Below, piece after piece: positions 1 to 9,000 of a DNA stretch of 12,500 nt. Each line of letters starts with the position of its first letter. Position 1 is the first letter of the stretch. The translations under genes were made by a program, and so were the position numbers. Location of the stretch: assembly GCA_013416795.1 (NCBI GenBank), contig RQSC01000001.1, positions 271,967 to 284,466 on the forward strand, written 5' to 3'. Below the pieces are notes generated by a model. That model did no database searches. It was not told where the DNA came from and saw only the letters and a program-made list of their open reading frames with translations. This DNA is from Prasinococcaceae sp. CCMP 1430. Its lineage: Eukaryota > Prasinodermophyta > Palmophyllophyceae > Prasinococcales > Prasinococcaceae.

Positions 1-2941
1 GCGGCCGCGGCCTCGGGCGCGCCCGGCGGCAACGGCGGTGCGGGAGGGTGGCTCGTGGGCGCGCTGGAGGAGGGCGACGGCGGGGACTGCGCGTGCGTGG
101 TGACGGGCGCGCTGCGCGTGGATGGCGAGTGCGCAGGTGAGGGCGCGCGCGGGGGCGGATGCACACGCAGCACGTGCGTCTGTCTGTGTGCGGGCGTGCG
201 TGTGTGTGCGTGTATGTGTGTGTGCGCGCGCGCGCGCTCGCGCGCGCTTGCGCCTACGCGTGCGTCGCGGCGAAGCTGCCTGCGTCTGTGCTGACGCGGC
301 GCGAACGACGCCAGCGTCGCACGCAGAGCTCGCGGCGCTCCTGCCCGCGGGCATCGGCATCGTCGGCACGTACGGCTCGCCGCCCGCCGCGGAGCTCGCC
401 CCCCCGGGCGCCACGCTCGCCGTCGCCGCCGAGCGCGAGGACGTTGCAGACGGCGGCGACGTCCACGTCCACTGGCGCGTGCACGGCGCCGACGCCGTCG
501 CGGACGTGCGCGACGTACACGCCGTCAACAGCCTCCTCGCGCGCGAGCGCGTCGTATTGCGCGCGCGCGCCGAGCTGCTCCTGAGGCCGTCGTCCTCGCG
601 CAGAGGAGGCGAGGGCGAGGGCGAGGAGGACGCTGTGGAGCGCGCCGAGGCGGAGGCTGTCGACGCCGTCAACACCCTCCTCGCGCCGCCGCTCGCTTTC
701 GCCTTCCCCGAAGGTGCCGGCGAGGGCGAGGGCGCGGCGCCCGTGCTCGTGGACGTGGGCGCGGGCGCGCACGACGGCGCCGAGGGCCCCATCTGCGAGG
801 ACGTGTGCGGGCGCGGCACTGCGGCGCTGATGCAGCGGCGCGTGGCGAGCGCCGGCAACCTGCAGGTACGTGCATGCGTGTGTGTGTATGTGTGTGTGTG
901 TGTCTGTGCGCGTGCGTGTGTGTGTGTGCGCATATTAGTGGTAGGGTGTGTGCGCGCGGGGGTGTGCGTACGTGTGCATCGCAGAGAGGTGGGCCCTATC
1001 GACTTCGGCGCTGACGTTGTACCGCGCCGCGCCACGCAACGCCGCTTGTGCCTGCAAGCTGCCGGCCGCGCCCGTGCTGCACCTCCCCGCCGCCGCCGGC
1101 GCGTCGTCGAGCGCTGCCGCGTTCATGCCGGTGCGCCTCGACGCGCTGGCGTACGCACCGCGTGCGCTCCCGCTGGCGCGTGCGTGCGGCGAGCTGCTGT
1201 GCGGCGCGCTGCGTGCACAGGCGCGCGCCGCTGCCCGCGCCGCCGCAAGCAGGTACGTGTGTGTGCGCGTGCGTGCGTATGTGTGTGTGCGCGTGTGCAC
1301 GTGTGCGTGTGTTTGGTTGTGTGTGTGTGTGTGCGTGGATGTGCGTCCTCGAGACGTTGGCACCGCCGCTAGTACTGACGCAGTCGTGCGCCGCGCTCGT
1401 CGCCAGCGCGGCGCACGGCGCGCCCCCCGCTGCGAGGCACTACATGCCGCCCGCGCACTGGCCGCACGCGCTCACGTTGCTGCAGTGCGTGCCGCCAACA
1501 GCCGCGGACGCCGCCAGGGCTGAGGACGCGCTTGCGCGCGAACGCGCAGCGTACCACGCGCTGCTGTGCCTGCCACTGGACAGGCCGCTGCTGCGCGAGG
1601 GCAATGCGCTGCGCGCGGTCGGCGGCGGGGGCGAGGCCGCGGAAGGGGGCGACGAGGGCGCCGGCGAGGGCGCGGCGCGGCTGGTCGACCCCCACGCGAC
1701 GCTGAGCGGCTCGGGCGTGCGCGGTGGCGCCGTGCACATGGTCAGGGGCAGTTACGAGTACTGCCACTACCTGCAGGACCGCTTCGACGACAAGGGGTGC
1801 GTGAGGGCGCGCTAGAGCGGGCGCGGCCAAAGGCGAAGGCGACGCCGCAGTCGGAGCGCGAGCGCGTGTGAGTGAGTGTGTGTGCGTGCGTATGTGTTGT
1901 GTGTGTGGGGGGGGGGGCGCCGACTGCGCCTGACGGCCGCCAAACCCCGCCCGCCATGCCTGGTGCCGCCGCAGGTGGGGCTGTGCATACCGCAGCCTGC
2001 AGACGATCGCCAGCTGGTTCCGGCGCGCGCACTACACCTCCGCGGCGCCGCCCGACCACGCCGCCATCCAGCGCGCGCTCGTGGACGTCGGGGACAAGCC
2101 ACGCAGCTTTGTGGGCTCGCGGCAGTGGGTTGGCGCCATCGAGCTCTCGTATGTGCTGGACAGGCTCTACGGTGTCAGCTGCCGCGTACTCACGGTGCCG
2201 CAAGGGCAGGTATGTGCATGCTTGGGTGCATGGATGTTTGCGTGTGTGTGCGTGTGCGCGCGTGCGCGCACGCGTGCGTGCGCGTGTGTGCGTGTGCTTA
2301 TGCGCCCGACGTTCGCCTGACCACCTGCCTCGCAGGACATGTGGACCGACACAAAGTGGGCGCGAGACCTGTGCAGGCACTTCGACACCGAGGGCACGCC
2401 CGTCATGGTGGGCGGCGGCGTGCTCGCGTACACCATGGTCGGTGTGGACTTCAACGAGGTGCGCGCGGAGGGGCCATGGCGCGAGCGTGCGCATGCGCGC
2501 GAGGCAAGCACTCGCATGCACACACACGCGCGCGCGCGCACAAGCACACAAACACACACACGTACGCGCGCTCGCGCGCTCGAGAGCGTGGCTGCGGCGA
2601 AGCAGCCGCTGGCCGTGTGCCAGAGAGGACGTGAGAGGGTTTTGACTGACACAAGCGCTGCTGCTACCCACTGCCGGGGCCGCGGCGGCCGCGAACGGCA
2701 CACGCGCGCGTGCGCGCACGCGCGCGAACACACGTACACACGCCTTCAGGAGACGGGCGACGTCGCCTACCTCATTCTCGACCCCCACTACACCGGTGCT
2801 GACGAGGTGAAGCCAGTGCACGCAGGCGGCTGGGTTGGATGGAAGCGCGGGTTGGACGCAAAAGGCGGCACCGGCGGCCTCGTGTTCGACAAGGCGAGCT
2901 TCTACAACTTGCTGCTACCGCTGAGGCCCAAGACCGTCTGA
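1..2941 (+). CDS. UFSP2: UFM1-specific protease 2-like (peptidase C78), 5' partial, seven exons
   Basis: Inferred exons are 1-136, 327-865, 987-1252, 1407-1796, 1975-2209, 2336-2458 and 2750-2941, with stop TGA at 2939-2941. They sum to 1881 bases and stay in frame throughout, giving at least 626 residues. UFSP2 is a cysteine protease that matures the ubiquitin-like protein UFM1 and removes it from targets, typically ribosomal proteins at the ER. The family signature is clear: [20 protein letters not shown] at the active site, then [26 protein letters not shown] and LILDPHYTG. The catalytic Cys is codon 1982-1984 (residue 447 of the partial product), Asp is 2780-2782 (574), His is 2786-2788 (576), and the supporting Tyr is 1768-1770 (435), twelve residues before the Cys. 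The N-terminal half ([17 protein letters not shown]) resembles the long plant-type form rather than the shorter animal protein. A Gly/Glu-rich insertion encoded by about 1621-1680 is unusual. The start codon lies upstream of the window. The exon 3/exon 4 junction is the least certain. Confidence 0.92.
137..326 (+). other. UFSP2 intron (first in window), 190 bases, phase 1
   Basis: Donor CAG/GTGAGG at 137 and acceptor CGCAG at 322-326. Joining the exons gives ...[18 protein letters not shown], which moves cleanly from frame 1 to frame 2. The intron holds alternating GT/GC DNA from about 178 to 247. A second AG (327-328) follows directly but would break the frame. Confidence 0.82.
178..247. repeat. 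Alternating GT/GC tract in UFSP2 intron 1
   Basis: A nearly pure alternating purine-pyrimidine stretch of GT dinucleotides running into GC dinucleotides. This composition is known to favour Z-DNA. It lies wholly within the intron. Confidence 0.85.
866..986 (+). other. UFSP2 intron (second in window), 121 bases, phase 0
   Basis: Donor CAG/GTACGT at 866. The acceptor AG at 985-986 is the one that keeps frame ([16 protein letters not shown]). The AG two bases earlier (983-984) leads to an early TGA. A GT tract fills about 868-946. Confidence 0.78.
868..946. repeat. GT tract in UFSP2 intron 2
   Basis: Imperfect GT repeat starting a few bases after the donor, interrupted by GC, TA and CT units. 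It ends before the non-repetitive acceptor region. Confidence 0.8.
1253..1339. repeat. GT/GC tract in UFSP2 intron 3
   Basis: Imperfect GT/GC alternation beginning at the donor itself. The simple-sequence tract appears to merge with the splice donor. Confidence 0.8.
1253..1406 (+). other. UFSP2 intron (third in window), boundaries partly uncertain
   Basis: Donor AG/GTACGT at 1253 is strong and phase 2. It pairs in frame with the AG at 1405-1406, giving ...[11 protein letters not shown]. An alternative, a weak donor at 1257 with the acceptor at 1382-1383, is also in frame and adds nine residues. A GT/GC tract covers 1253-1339. The downstream exon frame is fixed by its match to the family. Confidence 0.6.
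1797..1974 (+). other. UFSP2 intron (fourth in window) splitting the active-site motif
   Basis: Donor GG/GTGCGT at 1797 and acceptor GCCGCAG ending at 1974, phase 2. Splicing restores [13 protein letters not shown] exactly as in the family, so this junction is very secure. The intron contains a GT tract from 1866 and a run of eleven G at 1907-1917. Confidence 0.92.
1866..1917. repeat. GT tract and eleven-G run in UFSP2 intron 4
   Basis: A GT repeat passes directly into eleven consecutive G (1907-1917). The tract is prone to length error in sequencing and to secondary structure. Confidence 0.85.
2210..2335 (+). other. UFSP2 intron (fifth in window), 126 bases, phase 0
   Basis: Donor CAG/GTATGT at 2210 and acceptor CTCGCAG ending at 2335, joining VPQGQ to DMWTDTKW. 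The length is a multiple of three, but an in-frame TGA at 2318-2320 would stop a retained transcript. A GT/GC tract covers about 2236-2298. Confidence 0.9.
2236..2298. repeat. GT/GC tract in UFSP2 intron 5
   Basis: Alternating GT and GC dinucleotides in the intron interior, followed by a pyrimidine-enriched acceptor region. Confidence 0.8.
2515..2579. repeat. CA/CG tract in UFSP2 intron 6, reverse orientation to the other introns
   Basis: Sense-strand CACACA and CGCGCG blocks ending in GCGCGCTCGCGCGC (2566-2579). They are complementary in type to the GT tracts of the five upstream introns. Confidence 0.85.
2590..2607 (+). repeat. Short hairpin in UFSP2 intron 6
   Basis: GGCTGC and GCAGCC form a perfect 6-base stem around a GGCGAA loop. 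AGC and GCT outside it could extend the stem across a small bulge. No function can be assigned. Confidence 0.45.
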
Positions 2942-2953
2942 TCGTAAGATGCA

Positions 2954-3049
2954 ACATTACTCGTCTGAGTTTGCGCACGCGTACCCTCGCGCTCGCGTGC
3001 GCGCGTGCGTGTGTGTTTTTGTCTCTGTGTGTGTGTCACATTACTCGTC
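2954..3049. repeat. 12-base direct repeat flanking a 72-base GT-rich segment
   Basis: ACATTACTCGTC occurs at 2954-2965 and again at 3038-3049. The 72 bases between are GC-rich, then GT-rich, like the introns of the neighbouring gene. It could be a duplicated 3'-processing element or a target-site duplication around an insertion. Neither can be decided from one copy. Confidence 0.6.
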
Positions 3050-3070
3050 GTCATATTAGTTGTTTGCGTC

Positions 3071-3084
3071 CGACCGCTCGGTCG
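3071..3084. repeat. Small inverted repeat just past the CFAP46 stop
   Basis: CGACCG-CT-CGGTCG is a perfect 6-base stem with a 2-base gap, beginning about a dozen bases downstream of the CFAP46 stop codon on the minus strand. It may mark 3'-end structure, or be chance in GC-rich DNA. Confidence 0.4.
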
Positions 3085-3095
3085 TCGATGCTCAC

Positions 3096-6000
3096 TCACG
3101 CACTGGCGGCGTGCGGCAGACCGTACACGAGCATGTGCCTCTCGAGGAAGCGCGCGGGCGCCGCAGCGCGCGAGGCGGCCTCTGCAGCCCGCACGGCGCG
3201 CGCGACGCCGCCGCGGTCCCCGCCGCTGGGGTCAATCAGCGCCGGCAGGAGGTCGCGCAGCGCGGCGTGCTGCGCGTCGGCCGGCCACGCCGCGCGCGGC
3301 AGGACCACACAGCGTGCGCCGCGCGCAAGCAACAAGCTGGCGCTGGCGTGCGGCCCCTCCAGCGCGAGCAAATCGCTCTCCTTGCGACTATTGAGGTACA
3401 TCTGCTCGCGCATGGCGTCGTCGTTTGAAGAGCGGTCGAGGAGCACGGCGAGCCCCAGCGAGGACAGGTCGAGTGCCGCAACGGACGCCGGCGGGAGGTG
3501 CGAGAGGAAGGGGCCCGGGCCGTAGAAGGTGAATGCCCCTGCGGTGTCGCGCAGCGCGCGCTGCAGCTCGCCGCGGCTGGGCGTGCTCTCCTCGGAACCC
3601 GTGAGGCCACTCCAGTGCTCAAGGGCCCCCGCCGCCGCCAACGCCTCCCGCGCGGGCGGCGCAGCCCTGCCTGGGGCGGCCGCCCACGAGGCGGTGTCCT
3701 GCCCCCGCGGATCAAACACGTACGTGCCGCGGGCCGAGTCAAACGCCGCCTGCGACTCGCCGTCCCCCGCACGGCGCGCGAGCGAGTACACCGACAGGTC
3801 GCGCGACACTGCACGCTGGCGCAACACGCCCAGCGCAGCATCGAGCGGCAGCGCCGACAGCATGCTGTCGGCAATGAGCACGTACGACGAGAGCACCTCC
3901 GAGTCGGCGTCGGCGTCGGGCGCGCGCGCGGTGGCGTCTGCGGTGCGTGCGGCACGCTCCAATGCGCGCACGACCTGCTCGCCGAGGAGCGCCTCCGTGC
4001 GCGCGAGCAACGACAGCCACTCGGCGTCGAGCGTCGCGTCTGCAAGCACGCGCGGGCGGGCTGACGTGCCCCGGTCGTCCTGAAGCTCGTCGATGCTGCC
4101 ATCGGCACCTCGCCCACCCACGACCCCGACGTCAGCATTCGCCCTTGCGTCCACTGGCGTACACTGTCCCGACCCCTCGGCGGGCTCCTGCCCGCCATCC
4201 TGGTCCGCCTGGCTGTCGGGCGTGCCTTGGTGGGCACCCACGCCCACGGCCTCGCCAGCCTGCACGTTTTCCACCACCAGCGCGCGGCGCATTGAGGCTG
4301 TCATCGAGCGCTCGCACCGCTCGAGCCATTTGTCATAATCGGCCGAGAGCGAGGCGAGTGCGGCCTCGTCGAGCGGCGCGCGCGCCACCGTGGCTTCGAA
4401 GCCGTGCTCGGCTGCGTCGTCGTCTTCGGCGCCCTGCTTCGCCTTCGCAGGAGACAGGTGTGCCATGTACAGCATCCCTTCGCCGCTGGGCGCATGCAGG
4501 ATCAGCACGCGCACGTCGGCGGGCAGCTTTGCGTCACTGAGCGCTGCCAGCGGCCTTGTATGAATGTCCATGACCGCCCACGTCGACTTGGACTGTGAGA
4601 GCCGTGTGGCGAAACGTGCCGCGAGAGCACTTGACTCGGGCCGCGGCATGCTCGCGACGCAGTGCTCGTGCAGGCGCATGGCCATCGCCTCGTTGTCGGT
4701 GGGTGTCGCGGCGGTCACGTAGAGTGCTAGCGCGTCAGCTCGCGCCACGACGCCTTGTGCCATTGCGAGCCACCCCGCAGCCGCCGCAGCATCACGCTTG
4801 CCAGATGCCGCGCAAAGCCGAAGAGCAGCAGGGCCCGCCACGCTGTACTCGCGCGCCCGCAACGCTTGCTCACATGCGTCGTCCAGAAGTGCCACTGCCT
4901 GCGACGCGGTGGCGGCGCCCATGGCACGCTTTGATCCCAACAGAAACTGGTGCCCAGCGTCGATCAAGACCTTGGACTTCTTCCACAGCCCGCGCGCTGG
5001 CGACTGCGAAGAGTCGGACTGCTGGGCATCGCCCTCCACAGCGATGGCGGCAGCACCCCTCGCCTTTGCAGCGGCCTCGTCGACGCCTTGGTCATCCTCG
5101 CCGTCCGTGCCAAACTCGTTCTCCCCACCCATCTGCTCCTCCATCGCCTCGGCCTCGAGATCGGGCCAAGCGCCAGCCTCGCCATCTTCTGCGAAGCCAA
5201 ACTTTGCGCGCATCTCGACGGCCGTGCGTAGGAGTGCCATCCCGAGCTTTGAATTGCACCGCGCGGCGGCCGCCTCGCCGCGTCCGAGCGCCCTCGCATT
5301 GGCGGCGTGCGTGATAGCGGCCTCATCGCTAGACAGCACCTGCGGAGGTGCACTCGTTGCCTTGATGCATTCGTCCAGAAATCGCCTCACCTCGCCAACA
5401 TGTTCCTCCGCGCCCGACACGAACGGGAACGCCGGGCGCGCCGCCTCGAGGTCGGCCGCCTCCGCTGCTTGTGAGGCCTCCGACAGTTCCATGTGGACGT
5501 CGGCCAGCGCTGCCTCCACCCTGGCCAACAGGCGCTCCGCGGGCAGCGAGAGTCCACCCACCTCGCGCGAAGGCTTCGCTGCAGCGACCACCGAGGCAGC
5601 TTCCGTAGCCGCCGCAAGCAGCACGTCCCGCCTGCGCAGGAGCTGAGTGCGTGCCTTCCTGTGGTCACCAGCGAGAAGCGGTGCACCCGCGCCAATGGTC
5701 TTGGCAAGCTCGAGCTGGCACTCAACGAGCGGCGGTCCGCCGCCAAGAGATGCAAAGGCGTCCGCTGCAGCACTGAGCATGTCGACTCCCGCGGCAAGCT
5801 TGCTCAACGCACGCTTTTCGGCGGTCACTGGCCGCGTGGCGCCGTGTTCCGCGAAGCCTTTCCCCTTCGCCGTAATGAGGCGCCTGTCCGGCCTCTGGTC
5901 TGCGGCGTCCCTGAGCGCGGCGCTGACCAGCATACGCGCACATTCAAAAGCTAGCTCGGCCGCTGCGCGCCTGGCCGCGTGCTCGGCGTACGGCTGCTCC

Positions 6001-9000
6001 TCTGCCAGACGCTCAGCGGCGGCGGCCGCCTCGCGCAGGGCCTCCACGCCGAGGGCGTGCTCACCGATCGCGGCGCACGCTTCGGCGTACGCGACTGCAG
6101 CCTTGCGCCAGAAGAAGGTATCGCCACCTCCCGCAAGGGCTGCCTCCAAGTGCCTCACGGCGGCCCTCGCATCACCCTTGAGTAGCTCAAGCTCGCCCAG
6201 GTGGCACTCACACCAAGCGACGGTCGCGTGGTCGTCGAAAGCACGCGCGTTCTCGAGGCACTCGAGAAGATTCTCACGCGCCTCCCGCAGCGCACCGCGC
6301 CGCAGAAGGAAGCGCGCTCGCGCTAAGAAGGCCTCGCGCGGGGATGGTGGCTGGATCACCATCGTGCCTTTGGCAGCGTCGATGCGCACCTCGCGCGGGT
6401 CGCTCGTAGGCGTCGGACGGCCAAAGCGGTCGGCATCGAATGGTGTGGCACGACCGCCGTTGGTCATGTCCTTGATGGCAAGGCGAGCTCTGACCTCATC
6501 ACGCCCGACTATGCGCTCGTCCGCAGTCACACTCAGCGGCACGGCGCGCGAGGCGTCGCACACGGCGTGCGTCGGCAGAGTGCTATTCTCGGCAGGCAGC
6601 AGAGAGTGCACTTCACGCTCGGTCTTCGTCAGCGCGTCGGCCTCAGTCTCAAGCGCCAACTCTGCAAGATCAAGCTCGAGCTGTTGCTCGGCGAGACGAA
6701 GGCGCCAGACCACCGCCGCGTGGTCGCTCTTCATAGCCGCATCGGCGACAAGCATTGCGGCGTGGGCGACGGGCACGCTGTGGAGGTGCAGCCCCATGTC
6801 ACAGAGCATCGTCCAGAGCGCCTCGAGGTTGGCGAGGAGCAGCTCTGGACGGTCGAGAGACTGCGCGCTGATCACCGCGTCAGAGCTAGAGCTGAGAAGG
6901 GCCTCACGCGCAGCTGCAGGGAGCTTGAAGCGAGGCCACGCCTCGGGCGTCGTAGGCACAACGAGCTCGCTCATCCCAGGTGTAGCGCCCGCCTTGGGCT
7001 TCGCAGCGAAAGCGGCTTCCTCTTCCGATGTGGCCATTGCGTCGGCGACCTCTTCGAGGCACTTCGTCAGCATGCCCACGCAGTAGTGATGCGCGAGAAG
7101 AACGAAGTCGGTGCGGCTCTTGGTATCAGTTGTCACGACCGCGAGCGTGACCATCACACGCACGAGCAGTCGATAGTGCAGCGCGTTGAGCTGTTGAGGC
7201 CGCTGAATGGAGGGCACACTCATGCGACGATGGGGAACCCCCAGGCGCGACGCTCGACGCGGTGAGCCACCCTGCGACCATCCTGAGCCCATTGCAGCAT
7301 TGCCACTGTCGCCAACGGGGCTCTCACCATTTCCCCCTATTTGTAACCTGCTGGGCGCGCGGCTTGGTCCGCGGCTGTGCGGTGTCGTGGCGCCGAAGCG
7401 GCTCTGCTGCCAAGGATGTGGCCCAGGCACGATGGTGCTGTCGTCAAAGCTGTGCGCGCGAGAGCGCGGCGTCTCGACGTTTTCCAGCGATGCCAAAATG
7501 CTCACCTGTGAGCGCGAGCGGCGCAAACGAGGGCTAGAAGCGAGGCTGCCCGTGCGCGCGTTTCGCGTCATCTTCATCAGCCTGTTCGAGCCATATTGAT
7601 CGTCCTCGCCCTCGAGGTCGATAATCAGATCGGCGGCCGAGAGGAGCACGTCCTCTGCGTCGGCATGCGGCAGACCCGTGAGGTAGAGCCATTCAGCATA
7701 GTCGACCATGTAGTCGACGCGCAGCCACACCTTCTCCTTGAGGCATTCAATGGCCTTTTGGTACGCCGAGAGCTGCACCGTGCGCTTTGGCGACGCCTGT
7801 GCAAGGGTAAGCCATAAGCGCGCCTGCAAGCTCTCCTCATAGTAATGCAGCTGCCCGAGCGAGCCCATCGCGTCCACGCCTAGCCGTGTCATGAATGCGA
7901 TGCGATGCTCCCATAGCGCTTTGTGCGCGCTCGACGGCAGATTGCGAAAGGCCTCGTCCGCATACTTCGCTCCGTCCGACCAGCGCTTCTCACTCGCGAG
8001 GCACTCGAAGAGCAACGAGTACAGTCGAATGTAAAGTGGGAGATCGGGGTCTGTGTCAGAGATGTGACCGCCTTCCGACGCGAGACTCGCGAGGTGGGCG
8101 GTGCACCGCTCGAGGTACGGCGTGAGCACGCAGTGCGTGGCCTTCGACTGCGCGAACGGGAGTGCAGCGTTCCACAGCTGCCTCGCAGCGTACGTGACGA
8201 GGTCACGGCGGCCGGACGCCGCGCCATGCGCGCACGCGCGAGCGAGCCGTCCCAGTGCCCGGTTGCGCAGCGCGTCCTGGGCAGTGCGCGCCTGCACAGC
8301 CGGACTAATGAGCGCAACCAGCGCACGCCCGCACACGCCTTCGGCCACAGACAGCCAGTACGCGCAGCGCCCCTGCGCCGGCGCCTCGGATGAGTCGGCC
8401 CAAGGCCGAGTGCCAGGTTGCGGCGGCGCTGCGGCAGCAAATAGTGCGGCCGGGGCTGGCGCGAGTGCTGCAGCCCGCTCGCCGCACTCGATCGCCCTGT
8501 TGTAGTCACCCGCGTTGAGCGCGCCCGCCGCAAGTCGCGCCCATAGTTCCACATCGGTGCTCGCGGATGTCGAGTCTGCCAGCGCCTTGATGGCTGCCGC
8601 AACGGTCCCATGCTTGCGTTTCTGCGTGTCCTCCTTGCTCTCACCCTCATGTGGCAGCATTGAGAGGCTCTCAATCAGAGCCACGGCGCGGCTCTCCGAG
8701 TCTTCGTCCTCGCTGCCCTCTCTCCCGCCACTCTGCAGTGATTCGCTCGCAGCATCACCACCAGCCCAGCTGACTACTCGCGCAAGCGTCGCCACAAGTT
8801 CACGCTTGAGTTGCCCCTTGGACAGGGGCAATGCGGCCTTGCAGACCTCCTTGGCGCGTGCGAGGCGTTCGGAGGTCTGCTTGGTGGCTGACGCCTTCGC
8901 GAGAAGGTCCTTGTAGGGTGCGGGCGCGTTCACGCACTTGAGAGTGTCCGCATCATCCCACTCAATTTCCGCATCGTCACCGCGCGCAGTGGCCGCGGCC

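Larger units (their letters stand above)
2459..2749 (+). other. UFSP2 intron (sixth in window), 291 bases, phase 0, CA-type tract
   Basis: Donor GAG/GTGCGC at 2459 and acceptor CCTTCAG ending at 2749, joining VDFNE to [16 protein letters not shown] with no gap relative to the family. Unlike the other introns, its sense strand carries CA/CG repeats (2515-2579 and about 2699-2740). It is a multiple of three and has no in-frame stop. A short hairpin lies at 2590-2607. Confidence 0.9.
2942..3095. other. Convergent intergenic gap with both 3' UTRs
   Basis: UFSP2 (plus) and CFAP46 (minus) end only 154 bases apart, so their 3' untranslated regions and cleavage sites lie here and may overlap. No canonical AATAAA is visible on either strand. 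The gap holds a GT tract (about 2999-3037), a 12-base direct repeat and a small hairpin. Confidence 0.75.

Noticed and set aside
122-1372. A 416-codon open frame running through exon 2 and the GT-rich introns
   Set aside because: It reads through GT/GC tracts that lack stops in all frames. Only its exon 2 part matches UFSP2, and it is out of frame in exon 3.
178-2740. Repeated tracts as a CRISPR or tandem-gene array
   Set aside because: The units are simple dinucleotide alternations without constant repeats and unique spacers, and they fall within spliceosomal introns.
1742-2821. A 359-codon minus-strand frame opposite the UFSP2 exons
   Set aside because: It is antisense to exons verified by family similarity and rich in repeat-derived Arg, Ala and His-Thr runs.
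2999-3037. The T-containing GT stretch as a poly-A remnant of a CFAP46 retrocopy
   Set aside because: Only five consecutive T occur, within a GT repeat, and this is not enough to call a reverse-transcribed tail.
5647-7086. A 479-codon plus-strand open frame inside CFAP46, and many shorter ones on both strands
   Set aside because: They are antisense or off-frame shadows of the 2775-codon CFAP46 frame in GC-rich DNA. They encode Ser/Arg/Ala-rich sequence without domain signatures.
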